From [Clostridium] scindens (GTDB lineage: Bacteria; Bacillota; Clostridia; Lachnospirales; Lachnospiraceae), in assembly GCF_019597925.1 (NCBI RefSeq), contig NZ_CP080442.1, forward strand, positions 2,584,001-2,648,000: a stretch of 64,000 nt of DNA, in the 5' to 3' direction. This document shows positions 32,516-41,026 of this stretch, piece by piece. Position 1 is the stretch's first letter. Every line of letters starts with the position of its first letter. The notes under the pieces are model-generated. The model saw only the letters and a program-made list of their open reading frames with translations. It was not told where the DNA came from and did not search any database. The position numbers and the translations under genes are program-made.

Positions 32516-33481
32516 TTATTCAATATAAGTAACAAACTCTTCATATTTTCTTGCAATATATTGATTATTAATTTGAGGCGCCGCATCAATTCTTTCGCCG
32601 CAAAAACAGTGCATATGATTTTTTACACAATCATAGCCAGCAATACACGAAAACTCTACCCCTCCCGAAAAACGCGGATTACATTCTAATAAATAGTAAT
32701 CATTTCGACTATCTACGATAAATTCAAAATTTACACATCCAGCAATATTTAAGGCATTGGCTAAATTTATACACTGATTTTCCAGTTTCTGTTCTGAAAA
32801 TACATAAACGGATGTGCCCGCACCATTCAGCGTCCTTAATAGTTCTTTTCGCGCTATCGCAACTGTATCCTTTTCAGAAGGTTGACGCACAACGTCAACC
32901 GTTACTATATGACCTTTAATATAAGGTTGAACTATTATTCGCTTCTTATCTGCTTCAGTAATATAAGCATTCCATTCAGAAATATTATTTATATATTTTA
33001 ATCCCTGGCTACTGCGTCCATCAAATGGTTTACATACAACAGGGAATTCATTGGGTAGTCCCTGAAAATCTTTAAGCAACTTGGAAGGAATTGTATTAAT
33101 TCCAAATTTACCACAGACAAAGGATTGTAGTGCCTTTTTATTTCTACATATATCTAATGTCTCTTTTGGTGACATACACAAACATATAGTTCTCTCTTCA
33201 AACCACTCTCTATGGTGATTAAGCACATCTACCTCAACATCTGTCAGAGGAATAATATATTTAATGTCTTCCTTAATACAGACTCTTTGAATAAAAGATA
33301 AATATTTTTCTGTATCATCCACATAAGGTGCCTGATAAAAATTATCCACCTGACTCGCATCAGCGATCCATTCTTTTGGATAAATATCACAACCTGTAAT
33401 CTTATATCCTTGTTTATGCAGATTTTTAATTACTATATCTGCCGAAAAAGAACCAATAGCAGTTACCAAAACGTCTTTCAT
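32516..33481 (-). CDS. ATP-grasp family ligase (CarB/PylC-like)
   Basis: A 321-residue ATP-grasp enzyme. The N-terminal Rossmann-like part (VTAIGSFSADIVIKNLHKQGYKITGCDIYP) is followed by a central ATP-grasp fold (FPVVCKPFDGRSSQGLKYI, VQPYIKGHIVTVDVV) and a C-terminal metal-binding strand (YLLECNPRFSGGVEFS, with the Glu-Asn-Arg ligands). The family forms amide or ester bonds between a carboxylate and an amine, thiol or amino acid using ATP. It starts 4 bases before the GNAT gene's end region and is followed by the aminotransferase. Such a ligase inside a glycan cluster suggests attachment of an amino acid or other acid to a sugar (inference). Confidence 0.85.
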   Translation of the reverse strand: MKDVLVTAIGSFSADIVIKNLHKQGYKITGCDIYPKEWIADASQVDNFYQAPYVDDTEKYLSFIQRVCIKEDIKYIIPLTDVEVDVLNHHREWFEERTICLCMSPKETLDICRNKKALQSFVCGKFGINTIPSKLLKDFQGLPNEFPVVCKPFDGRSSQGLKYINNISEWNAYITEADKKRIIVQPYIKGHIVTVDVVRQPSEKDTVAIARKELLRTLNGAGTSVYVFSEQKLENQCINLANALNIAGCVNFEFIVDSRNDYYLLECNPRFSGGVEFSCIAGYDCVKNHMHCFCGERIDAAPQINNQYIARKYEEFVTYIE

Positions 33482-33485
33482 TACG

Positions 33486-33935
33486 TTACCTCACAGTTTT
33501 TATATAATAAATGTAACCTTCGTCCGAAACTTTTCGTTTCTCAAATCCAAATTTTTCATATAAACCTATTGCCTCTATATTAGTTTTATAAGTATGCACT
33601 TCTATTTGCTTCATTCCACTTGCTTTACATTTTTGAATAAAATCTTCCAGTAAATGTTTGCTAATTTTATTTCCTCTAAAGGCCCTATCAATGATAAGAA
33701 CTGAAATATACCCTTTTTTTGTCTCATGGTTATTACAATATCCACCTAACAGCCCCACAATCTTATTTTGATATAAGGCACAAATTACACTTCCCTTCCC
33801 ACAAAGTTTAACAGTATATTTGTCAAGATCAACTCTTTCCGATAATGGAGTCGGAAATTCCTTGTCCATAGCCTTTAAAAAAGAAATGATTTCATTAATA
33901 TCTAGTTTTGTACAAGCAACAATTTTAATATTCAT
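33486..33935 (-). CDS. GNAT family N-acetyltransferase
   Basis: A 149-residue GCN5-related acetyltransferase. Acetyl-CoA-binding motif A is seen as VLIIDRAFRGNKISKHLLEDFI, followed by a YEKFGFEKR motif B-like segment. Typical length for a single-domain GNAT. It could acetylate an amino sugar or amino acid made by the neighbouring enzymes. It lies 4 bases from the ATP-grasp gene and 8 bases after the broken PLP-enzyme gene. Confidence 0.87.
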   Translation of the reverse strand: MNIKIVACTKLDINEIISFLKAMDKEFPTPLSERVDLDKYTVKLCGKGSVICALYQNKIVGLLGGYCNNHETKKGYISVLIIDRAFRGNKISKHLLEDFIQKCKASGMKQIEVHTYKTNIEAIGLYEKFGFEKRKVSDEGYIYYIKTVR

Positions 33936-33943
33936 TTCTTACC

Positions 33944-34896
33944 TCACACTATTTTGTCAATATTATCGAAAAATAATGGTAATCCACCCGTATGAATAAA
34001 AAGCACATTTAACGGCCGAAGTTTTTGCTTCTGCAAGAAATCAATCATTCCGTAAAAAGCTTTCCCTGTATATGTTGGATCCAAAGCAATACCATTAATT
34101 TTATATACGTCTCTTATTATCTCAATAATTTCCTTGCCATAAATCCCATATCCGCCAAATAAGTAATCATCAATGACATTTATTTCAGATTCACTAATTA
34201 AGTCAACAGAAATATTTTGGAAATAAGCATCTATGTACTTTCTAATAACCTTACGTTCATCAAGCGATGGCCTTGCTACTGAAATTCCTACTATTTTCTC
34301 TGTGCCACCTTTAATTGATCTGCCAGCAATCAATCCTGCCTGAGTCATTCCTGTCCCTGTTGCATAGAAGATATAATCAAATTCTATTCCCATGCCACTC
34401 TTTTGTATATATATATCTCATTGTATACCTTTTCATATGCTCTTACAGGAACTGCTTCATTTCCCTGTCCGTATTTATCGCCATATATATAATATGGATC
34501 AAGACCATCCTTTTGGCATTCATCCAATACTCTCTGAACAGTTTCTGCCACGTTCTCTTTTGTACAAGTATGGAATATAGCCTCACAAGCATTTACCAGT
34601 TTGCTATTATTAGTATAAGTGCGCTGACCATTTGGGTCTGCCGGAGATATAATATGGCATATTCCACCTCTGTTGTAATTCATATTCGCCAGTACTCTGC
34701 ATAAATTAGATCGAGCATTCCCATAGCCAATCATACAGTTTTTACCCTTTGTATCCATGTCTCGAAAATATTCTTGCGCAATTCTTACTTTATTCCCTCC
34801 AAATGAAAAAGGTAATAAATCATCACGTTTTATATATAAATGAACACCCGTCAAATCTGTATTCATTTTCATAATTGGTGTAGTAAATTTCTCCAT
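33944..34896 (-). pseudogene. D-cysteine desulfhydrase/ACC-deaminase family PLP enzyme, frameshifted at an AT repeat
   Basis: Two overlapping frames (34384-34896 and 33944-34393) together encode one fold-type II PLP enzyme of about 315 residues. The first carries IKRDDLLPFSFGGNKVR, with the PLP-lysine, and IGYGNARSNLCR. The second carries FDYIFYATGTGMTQAGLIAG and a C-terminal FIHTGGLPLFF. The break is in an 11-base AT run (34405-34415 area). Removing one AT unit gives a continuous, family-like EIYIQKSGMGIEFDYIF join. So the gene is one dinucleotide away from intact. It could be a recent loss of function, a phase-variable switch or a sequence error. The family includes D-amino-acid deaminating enzymes; here an amino-acid modification of a glycan is possible. 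Confidence 0.83.
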
Positions 34897-34947
34897 TTAA
34901 AATAATCTCCTATTATAATAAGAAGTAACTTTTGTTCAACTATTTTA

Positions 34948-36441
34948 TTACCCTTTAAGTCGTTTAACCCGACTATAAAGTTTCCAGAATTTACTTTCTT
35001 TTATTTTATCTAACTCTGATAATAATTCACTTTTTTGTTGATTGACATTATTATAATATTGTTCTATCTCTTGTAATTCTATCAATTCAGTATATACTTC
35101 TACCTTTAATTCTCCTGGTTCTAAACTGGATAAAAAGTACTGGGGATCGGAAGTATAAAAAGTATCCCACTCTTCTTTTTTTATGCAATTTGATCCTAAA
35201 ATATCGACTTTTTTACCATTATTATTGAGAGATACTATGTTAAATCTTCGGTATCGCCCTTCGTCTAAATCCAAGCGAGTTTCAACCACATCATTACATT
35301 GAAAATCGTCTAATTGTATTGTAAATATACATCTACCTAAGTGTTGAATAAATACTTTCTTCTTTATACATTCCTTTATGTTATATCCTTTTCCTGTATT
35401 AAAGAATAAAGTAACATCTAAACATCGGTCTGGATTAATTATATTAAACAAATCATACTTTTGTTTATCTATATTAAAACTCTTGCTAGAATAATTATAT
35501 TTTTCTTGTATTAACCTTACTTTCTCTCTATCTTGAAAAATTTCATACAAGATTTCTAGTCCTATCAGCCAGTGCGCATGCCCTGGTCCTGTCAAAAACA
35601 TTTGTGCAAGAGCAAATTCCTCCACCATTTCTCCATTAATAATATACTTTTTACATTCAGGAAAGACATTTAATACTTCATGACTTTCCAACAAGCCTTT
35701 ATATTCCCTAAGAACAAAGATTTCTTCAGTATGAATTCTCTTTATGTTTTCCATCCTTTCTCCACTAGTATTGGATTCATCTCTATGTTTCCTAAAGCCT
35801 ACTAATCTTTCTTGTATAATATAAATTTCTGCATACTTACAAAGCCTCACCCATTGAAAAAAATCAGGATACCCGTGTAACCCACTTGATATTATACCAT
35901 ACTTAATATATACTTCCTTTCTTATAAGAACACTAGGATGACATAAACAGTTACGATGATAAAAGAAGTAATGCAACCACTCAAATCTATTTCTATTGGG
36001 TTGTTCAAATATATTAAATTCCTGGTCAAATTCTTGTGAATATTCTATTCCCTCATCATCAATAAATTTTACCTTGGTAAAACATGCTGCTATCTCTTTA
36101 TTATTATCTAACACTCTAATTTGCTTTTCTAACTTCGTATTTTCCCAAATATCATCACTGTGCACTATAGCAATATATTCTCCAGGCAAATTTTCGACTT
36201 GATCTTTCAGTCCAGATCCCCCTTGGTTAAATTCATGTCTTATAACTGTAATTCTTTTATCTAATTTTGCATATTTAGTAATTATATTCCAACTATTATC
36301 ACTCGAACAATCATCAACAATAAATAACTGAAAATCTTTATATGTCTGATTTAAAACACTTTCTATGCATGGGCCTAAAAATCTTTCATGGTTATATGAA
36401 GTTAGCCAAATCGTTACTTTTTCCACACTATTATCCTCCAA
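34948..36441 (-). CDS. Family 2 glycosyltransferase with C-terminal accessory domain and coiled coil
   Basis: A 497-residue protein, first gene of the cassette. Residues about 8-215 form the GT-A domain (IWLTSYNHERFLGPCIESVL, IVDDCSSDNSWNII, AIVHSDDIWENTKLEKQI). A helical middle follows, then from about residue 335 a domain beginning LFFNTGKGYNIKECIKK and containing RLDLDEGRYRRFNIVSL, which resembles the C-terminal domain of the glycosyltransferase at 30143-31327. A short coiled-coil (ELQEIEQYYNNVNQQKSELLSELDKIKESKFWKLY) ends the protein. The KESKFWKLY end is a pattern often found at the C-terminus of cell-surface glycan glycosyltransferases. The promoter lies just upstream at 36488-36516. 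Confidence 0.82.
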   Translation of the reverse strand: MEDNSVEKVTIWLTSYNHERFLGPCIESVLNQTYKDFQLFIVDDCSSDNSWNIITKYAKLDKRITVIRHEFNQGGSGLKDQVENLPGEYIAIVHSDDIWENTKLEKQIRVLDNNKEIAACFTKVKFIDDEGIEYSQEFDQEFNIFEQPNRNRFEWLHYFFYHRNCLCHPSVLIRKEVYIKYGIISSGLHGYPDFFQWVRLCKYAEIYIIQERLVGFRKHRDESNTSGERMENIKRIHTEEIFVLREYKGLLESHEVLNVFPECKKYIINGEMVEEFALAQMFLTGPGHAHWLIGLEILYEIFQDREKVRLIQEKYNYSSKSFNIDKQKYDLFNIINPDRCLDVTLFFNTGKGYNIKECIKKKVFIQHLGRCIFTIQLDDFQCNDVVETRLDLDEGRYRRFNIVSLNNNGKKVDILGSNCIKKEEWDTFYTSDPQYFLSSLEPGELKVEVYTELIELQEIEQYYNNVNQQKSELLSELDKIKESKFWKLYSRVKRLKG

Positions 36442-36487
36442 TTTAACATTAATTCTAAATACACACTTAAATCAAGAACTAAGACCA

Positions 36488-36516
36488 ATTATACATCTAA
36501 TCGGGATTCTCATCAA
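36488..36516 (-). promoter_or_regulatory. Promoter of the 36441-30143 cassette
   Basis: On the minus strand: TTGATG -35 (36511-36516), 17-bp spacer, perfect TATAAT -10 (36488-36493). It lies after the terminator of the amidase gene and about 40 bases before the first cassette glycosyltransferase. Confidence 0.65.
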
Positions 36517-36562
36517 TCATCTTTTATACCATGCCTATTTTTTATTCCTATTAATAAACAAA

Positions 36563-36606
36563 GGGAGAATCCTCGAAAGTTTTAATGTCTCATTGAAGAT
36601 TCTCCC
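36563..36606 (-). terminator. Intrinsic terminator after the amidase gene
   Basis: A 9-bp perfect stem (GGGAGAATC at 36563-36571 with GATTCTCCC at 36598-36606) with a 26-base loop and a TTTGTTT tail on the minus strand. It ends the ABC-exporter operon that starts near 46976. Confidence 0.65.
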
Positions 36607-36615
36607 CTTATTAAA

Positions 36616-39600
36616 CTAATAACTTAATAATTTTGCCATATAGCCATTTATGATACTGTAACCATATCCTTTTGCCATAGCCCAGCCACAATTAGGATTA
36701 GGGTTTTCCTGAATTCCCAGCCATTCTATATATGGCGCGCTACCTTTTTTAACATACTGGTATCTTGGATCCACACACTCGCTATTAAGTCCTGCACTAG
36801 ATGCATATGCCTTTAAATGTTGCACATGGGCTCTAATTCCAATTTGCACATTTTTAAAACTATTGCCAGGTACACCGTTTCCTGTTGCGCCTAAACCTGC
36901 AAAGTTAAATTGTCCTATCTTGACATCCCCAGTATAGCGCAAAAAGTTTGTTTCTTTCATCGCCTGAGAAAAAGCAACTTCAGTCTTTATACCTTCACGC
37001 TTACACTCTAAATCGTACAGTTCACAAAAACGTGTAATATTAGGTGCATCCGTGTTTGCATAAAATGCTGGATATTGGGCGTTCGAATTATAATATTTAA
37101 CCATTTGCTGAACTGTTGTTTCTGTTTCTCCCATTATCATATGGTAAAATGCCGTCTTGCCATTTCTTCCTTCATTCAGTCCAAAATTCATATAATGCCA
37201 AACATACAAACTATTGTTTTCACCATATAAATTGCGCAAATCGGCATAGTTGTTTTTATAAATATTTACGCAGAAATCTTCACACCCCTGTCGTCCTTCG
37301 GAAATACCGAAATTAACAAAATGCCAGATGGCTCCTAAATCATCATTTTGATAAAGTTTTTTAATATCAGGATATTTATTTATATAGTATTTAAAGTTAT
37401 AAACGGACGAATAATCCACTCCTTCATACTGAGTTATAGCCCCAATAATTTCAGTAGTACCAATTGCACTTCTGCCCTCATCTTTTCCAAAATTCATATA
37501 ATGAATATAATAAGACGTCCAATTATTTCCAAAACTCTTTCTCAAATCTGGATATCTATTCCAATAAGAAATCACGTCAAATTCTTTATTTCCTGTCCTC
37601 TTTTCTGCCATGCCAAAATAAACAAAATGCGCGATGGCTCCAACATCATCATCAGAATATGCTTTTTTTATATCTGAATACTTCTCTGCATAGTATTCAA
37701 AATCATATACTGCTGAATAATCTACTCCATTATATTCTGTAACAGGATTTGTGATCTTTGATACCCCAGTTGCTTTTCTTCCTTCCTTTTTACCAAAATT
37801 CATATAATGAGTGTAGTACAAAGACCAATTTTTGCCGAAAGATATCCTTAAATCTTGATATTTATTCCTATAAGATTTAACATCAAAGGTTGATATCGAT
37901 GCTCTGCCCTCAATGATTCCACAATTAACAAAATGTGCAATAAGTGCATCATAATCCGTCCCATATATCTTTTTTAAATCTGGATTTTTATCTAAATAAT
38001 AATCCGGATCATAAATATCTGAATAATCCACTCCATTATATACTGTCGTTTTATCGACTACCACATCTGTATTTCCAGTAGCTATTCTTCCTTCCTTCTT
38101 GCCCATGGTAATATAATGTATGTAATATGTCTTCAAATCATTTCCATATGCTTTTCTTATATCCGGATATCTATTTTTATAACTAAAAACATTAAATTCT
38201 TCACTAGCCTGCCTACCTTCTGCCATTCCAAAGTTAACAAAATGTCTTAACGCCCCAACATCATTATCTGAGTATGTATCCCGCAAATCGGCCTGTCTAT
38301 TCATGTAGAAATCATAATTATACACATCAGAATAATCTCTACCCTCATATACCGTAACTGGTGTTTGTTTAATATCTCCTGTAGCTTTTCTCCCTTCATT
38401 TTTTCCAAAATAGATATAATGGAAATAGTATTGCCTATAGTCATCCTCATACATTTTTCTTAAATCTTGATATCTATTTTTGTATGATACTACATTAAAT
38501 TCAGCATTTCCTTGTCTTTTTTCCTTCATGCCAAAATTTATAAAATGTGCCAGGGCACCTTCTTCGTCATTACTATAAGCAGCTTTAACATCTGCATACC
38601 TATTTATATAATATTCAAAATCAAATACTGGAGAGTAATCAACTTTAGATATCTTTAAATAATTTGCTATACCAGTGGCATCCGCTTTGCCCAAAGTTTG
38701 TAAAAAAGACTCACTTTTTAATTTAGCGGCATCTGTAGCGTTAGTTATAAAAGCATGTTCAACAATTATTCCAGGAAAACCATTAAGCTTACTATTTTTT
38801 ATTACACTATAATAATCTGCAATAGAGCCGTCTTGATAACGTGTATTTGACTCTGAATTACGGTAGTGAACACCTCTATCACCTAGTCCTAAAGCCACCA
38901 ATTGAGATTGTATTTCTTCTGCCAAAGCTTTTCCTTCATTATAGACCGAGGCATTATAACTTGAGTTAGGGTACCATACTTCTGCTCCATTAGGACTTGC
39001 AGATGTTGTAGAATTATTATGTATACTTACAAAAAAATCTGCTCCATAACTCTTTGCGATAGCAACACGTTCTTCTAGCCCAACATATGTATCATTATAT
39101 CGTGTCATATATACAGTTACGCCTCGATATTCTTCTAATTCATTTTTGCAATATTGAGCTATTTTAAGATTAAGTTCTTTCTCTACTAACCCATTTGCCA
39201 CGGCACCAGATTCGCTTCCACCATGTCCAGGATCAAGCACTACTACAGTATTTCCACTTTTTGCTGTCCGCATACGAGATTTTACATTTGAATCTCCCGT
39301 TTCTTTCAATGTGGTCTCTACTTCCTCTGATACTTTTTCTTCATCATCCGTATCAATAGAAGCAACTGATATTTCAATAGAATTTTGATTTAGATTTCCA
39401 TCATCTACTGTCTGCGGAATTTCAACATCAACTCCAAACCTAGCTACTATTCCAATAGATTCTAGATCCACGCTAATCATTTCACCATCTTGCAAAAATG
39501 TAAGTAATTCTGGCGTATATACTCCACTTTCGGCATCTGTAAACGTCTTTGAAAACCGAAAAATATTATCTTCCTTGCTTTCCATCGACAATTCGATTTC

Positions 39601-40038
39601 ATTACCATCATCTTTAATCAATGACAATTTTAAATCAGAAACATTCTCAGATCCCTCACCCAATGAAACCAAAATATATTGCTCCTGAGGCGATTGTAAG
39701 TAAGTCTCTCCAACACATAAATAGTTTATAAGACAACTTGCATTTGACACAAAACCATTATCTTCATTACTATTTATAGCATCGTCCGCATTTCTTATAC
39801 TTGTATCATACTCCGCCTGCTTTTCATTCCCTCCCTCTTCGCTATCAATAATCTCCTCACCATTAATTGTTTCCTCATTCTCTATATTCTCCTGAGTGCC
39901 TTCAATCTGCTCTTCTGTATTCTCTGCCCCTTCTTTTGCAGTCGGATCCTGTGCATAAACATCAAAACCTATACTTGTGGTAACAAGTATATTTATAATT
40001 AACAATAAAGTAACCAATTTTTTTAATTTTTTCATCAT
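36616..40038 (-). CDS. Secreted cell-wall hydrolase: amidase_3, five tandem repeats and glucosaminidase-like domain
   Basis: A 1140-residue secreted protein. Signal peptide (about 1-29), an acidic Glu-rich stretch to about residue 100, and a beta-rich region to about 260. An N-acetylmuramoyl-L-alanine amidase (family 3) domain follows at about 264-460, with the zinc ligands and catalytic Glu in DPGHGG, GLVEKELNL, FVSIHNN and IIVEHAF. Residues about 466-963 are five tandem repeats of about 100 residues. The end (about 975-1140) resembles a glucosaminidase domain (SQAMKETNFLRYTGDVKIGQFNFAGLG). It can therefore cut two different peptidoglycan bonds, with the repeats presumably binding wall glycan. 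It is the last gene of the ABC-exporter/rhamnan operon. Confidence 0.88.
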   Translation of the reverse strand: MMKKLKKLVTLLLIINILVTTSIGFDVYAQDPTAKEGAENTEEQIEGTQENIENEETINGEEIIDSEEGGNEKQAEYDTSIRNADDAINSNEDNGFVSNASCLINYLCVGETYLQSPQEQYILVSLGEGSENVSDLKLSLIKDDGNEIELSMESKEDNIFRFSKTFTDAESGVYTPELLTFLQDGEMISVDLESIGIVARFGVDVEIPQTVDDGNLNQNSIEISVASIDTDDEEKVSEEVETTLKETGDSNVKSRMRTAKSGNTVVVLDPGHGGSESGAVANGLVEKELNLKIAQYCKNELEEYRGVTVYMTRYNDTYVGLEERVAIAKSYGADFFVSIHNNSTTSASPNGAEVWYPNSSYNASVYNEGKALAEEIQSQLVALGLGDRGVHYRNSESNTRYQDGSIADYYSVIKNSKLNGFPGIIVEHAFITNATDAAKLKSESFLQTLGKADATGIANYLKISKVDYSPVFDFEYYINRYADVKAAYSNDEEGALAHFINFGMKEKRQGNAEFNVVSYKNRYQDLRKMYEDDYRQYYFHYIYFGKNEGRKATGDIKQTPVTVYEGRDYSDVYNYDFYMNRQADLRDTYSDNDVGALRHFVNFGMAEGRQASEEFNVFSYKNRYPDIRKAYGNDLKTYYIHYITMGKKEGRIATGNTDVVVDKTTVYNGVDYSDIYDPDYYLDKNPDLKKIYGTDYDALIAHFVNCGIIEGRASISTFDVKSYRNKYQDLRISFGKNWSLYYTHYMNFGKKEGRKATGVSKITNPVTEYNGVDYSAVYDFEYYAEKYSDIKKAYSDDDVGAIAHFVYFGMAEKRTGNKEFDVISYWNRYPDLRKSFGNNWTSYYIHYMNFGKDEGRSAIGTTEIIGAITQYEGVDYSSVYNFKYYINKYPDIKKLYQNDDLGAIWHFVNFGISEGRQGCEDFCVNIYKNNYADLRNLYGENNSLYVWHYMNFGLNEGRNGKTAFYHMIMGETETTVQQMVKYYNSNAQYPAFYANTDAPNITRFCELYDLECKREGIKTEVAFSQAMKETNFLRYTGDVKIGQFNFAGLGATGNGVPGNSFKNVQIGIRAHVQHLKAYASSAGLNSECVDPRYQYVKKGSAPYIEWLGIQENPNPNCGWAMAKGYGYSIINGYMAKLLSY
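37150..38645 (-). repeat. Five tandem ~100-residue coding repeats, each a double half-repeat
   Basis: Five in-frame copies of about 300 bases start near 38643, 38336, 38029, 37722 and 37416. Each begins with a DYS-x-V/I-Y motif, and each contains two related halves: one with YYxxxxxDIKKxY...AIxHFVNFGMxEGR, the other with YxNRYxDLRKxFG...YYxHYMNFGKxEGR. So there are about ten half-repeats. The regular spacing indicates expansion by internal duplication. Confidence 0.9.
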
Positions 40039-40087
40039 ACGCTGCTCCCTTTGACAAATTCATTAAGTAGTCTAAAGTTTTCCATTT

Positions 40088-41014
40088 TTAATGTTTCAAA
40101 TCTAATGTCTCTTTAATATAATTATAATACTTTGTCATACCTTCATGAAAAGTCAATATTTTGTCTGTATAAATTTGTTTGATTTTTGAATTATCCAGTA
40201 TAGTTTTTTCAACATCAACACTTCGTTTTTCTTTATACTCAAGATCAAGAGATATTCCTAAATTCTGCAATTCTTTAATAACGTCATTTTGACTAACTCC
40301 CTGGCATGTGCTTATATTAAAGACTTCTTCATCCCCTTCATAATATACAAGTGACTTAATCATTTTGCAGACATCTCCTATATATACATAATCTCTAATA
40401 ATCTCTCCATTTCCCCATATCTCAAGAGGCTCCTTATTTAAAGCCTTTTTTATAGCAGCATCAATAAAACCAACACCTTTGTGATAATCTTGGCCCGGTC
40501 CATACGGATTTGCAATCCTGACAATTCTCATTTTTGTATGTAATTGAGTATTAAAGGTTCTAATTACGTTCTCAATACATAACTTTATACTTCCGTAATG
40601 GTTAATGGGTACTGGCAGCGCAGTTTCCTTTATAGGCTGGATTTCCTGAATTCCATAAACAGTCCCACCGGATGACAAAAAAATCATATTACTATTTTGC
40701 TCAATCAGCATATTACATAACTTAACTGTTTGTATAAAATCTCTACCATAACCTTGCATAAATCTTTGATTTGAATTCCCAGGATTAACTGTACTGATAG
40801 CATGAATTATTAAATCCTTTTCTTTTATCATATCTCTCAAAACAAGATCGTCAAAAAAGTCTCCTGCTAAATACTCGACCCCTTCTACTGGTTCCTTAGG
40901 CAAATTAAGATCAAAACTATATATTTCCAAATCATTTTGTTTGACTAATTCCCTCGCCAGATTATTACCAATAAAACCATTTCCACCTATTATCAAAACG
41001 CTTTTTCTACCCAT
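40088..41014 (-). CDS. NAD-dependent epimerase/dehydratase (extended SDR)
   Basis: A 308-residue nucleotide-sugar modifying enzyme. The N-terminal IGGNGFIGNNLARELVKQ dinucleotide motif, FLSSGGTVYG and YGSIKLCIE (YxxxK) are the family's marks. The substrate is not identifiable by eye; UDP-glucose 4-epimerase or a related sugar epimerase/reductase are candidates. It lies between the WsaF-like glycosyltransferase and the wall hydrolase in the ABC-exporter operon, so it probably prepares a sugar for that glycan. Confidence 0.9.
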   Translation of the reverse strand: MGRKSVLIIGGNGFIGNNLARELVKQNDLEIYSFDLNLPKEPVEGVEYLAGDFFDDLVLRDMIKEKDLIIHAISTVNPGNSNQRFMQGYGRDFIQTVKLCNMLIEQNSNMIFLSSGGTVYGIQEIQPIKETALPVPINHYGSIKLCIENVIRTFNTQLHTKMRIVRIANPYGPGQDYHKGVGFIDAAIKKALNKEPLEIWGNGEIIRDYVYIGDVCKMIKSLVYYEGDEEVFNISTCQGVSQNDVIKELQNLGISLDLEYKEKRSVDVEKTILDNSKIKQIYTDKILTFHEGMTKYYNYIKETLDLKH

Positions 41015-41026
41015 ATTTTACCCCTT

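Noticed and set aside
36616..40038. Periodic DNA repeats as a CRISPR array or tandem satellite
   Set aside because: The period is about 300 bases and in frame, and encodes diverged protein repeats with conserved residues, so it is an internal gene repeat.
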